10,971 nucleotides of DNA. Source: Baffinella frigidus (Eukaryota; Cryptophyceae; Cryptomonadales; Baffinellaceae). The DNA lies in contig MU646726.1 of the NCBI GenBank assembly GCA_026770585.1, positions 244,492-255,462 of the forward strand. The letters are read 5' to 3'. Both the position numbers and the translations under genes were made by a program. Below the pieces are notes generated by a model. The model was not told the DNA's origin. It saw nothing but the letters and a program-made list of their open reading frames with translations, and searched no databases. This document shows, one piece after another, positions 10,912 through 10,971 of the stretch; positions within the stretch are counted from its first letter, which is position 1, and each line of letters starts with the position of its first letter.

Positions 10912-10971
10912 GAACCCTGAACCCTGAACCCCCCACATCATGAACCCTGAACCCTGAACCCCCCACATCAT
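10903..10971. repeat. 30-bp minisatellite at the window end
   Basis: CCACATCATGAACCCTGAAC recurs at 10903, 10933 and 10963. A shortened unit is at 10831. It continues beyond the window. Confidence 0.85.

Overview
The window looks like nuclear DNA from a microalga or other photosynthetic protist. The reasons are canonical GT-AG splice sites, long arrays of the CCCTAAA (TTTAGGG-type) telomere-like heptamer, many short inverted-repeat transposons, and what I read as exons of a four-domain voltage-gated cation channel. Land plants share the telomere motif but lack four-domain Cav/Nav-type channels, so an alga fits better. The genus cannot be fixed from the sequence. No complete gene and no bacterial-style operon is present.

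Main reading: the + strand carries the 3' part of ONE channel gene, split into very short exons. In order these are the end of S5 (1263-1307), turret plus pore helix (1736-1816), Cys-containing linker to S6 (4388-4462), S6 (5112-5174), post-S6 plus first half of an EF-hand-like (GPHH) domain (6237-6345), second half of that domain (7556-7665), a charged exon (8841-8920), a small exon (9196-9237), an exon resembling the 'F..VL..L' segment after the EF-hand of Cav/Nav channels (9883-9972), and a last candidate (10864-10911). Reading phases match at every junction up to 9237. The 6345/7556 junction recreates the conserved Gly of the EF-hand loop. The segment that should carry the selectivity filter (consensus T-G-E/D-x-W) was not found between 1817 and 4387.

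Most exons have been amplified locally. There are five further copies or remnants of the pore-helix exon, three linker copies, four GPHH copies, seven EF-hand-half copies, five copies of the charged exon and four or five of the F..VL..L exon. Several copies differ mainly at third codon positions. Others are broken by stops, frameshifts, microsatellites or transposons. They are either decaying duplicates or a reservoir of alternative exons.

The introns hold the rest. 1-1262: SINE-like repeats and one TA-flanked element. 1325-1735: a polypyrimidine tract and telomere-like DNA. 1817-4387: nested inverted-repeat elements, including two 150-bp relatives with 4-bp target duplications. 4463-9310: telomere-like heptamers in locally homogeneous variants (CCCTAAA, CCCCAAA, CCCGAAA, CCCTGAA, CCCTCAA, ACACTAAA). 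5990-6193 and 10313-10413: dinucleotide tracts. 9481-9600 and 10903-10971: minisatellites. All gene calls rest on reading the sequence by eye; no alignment or expression data were available.
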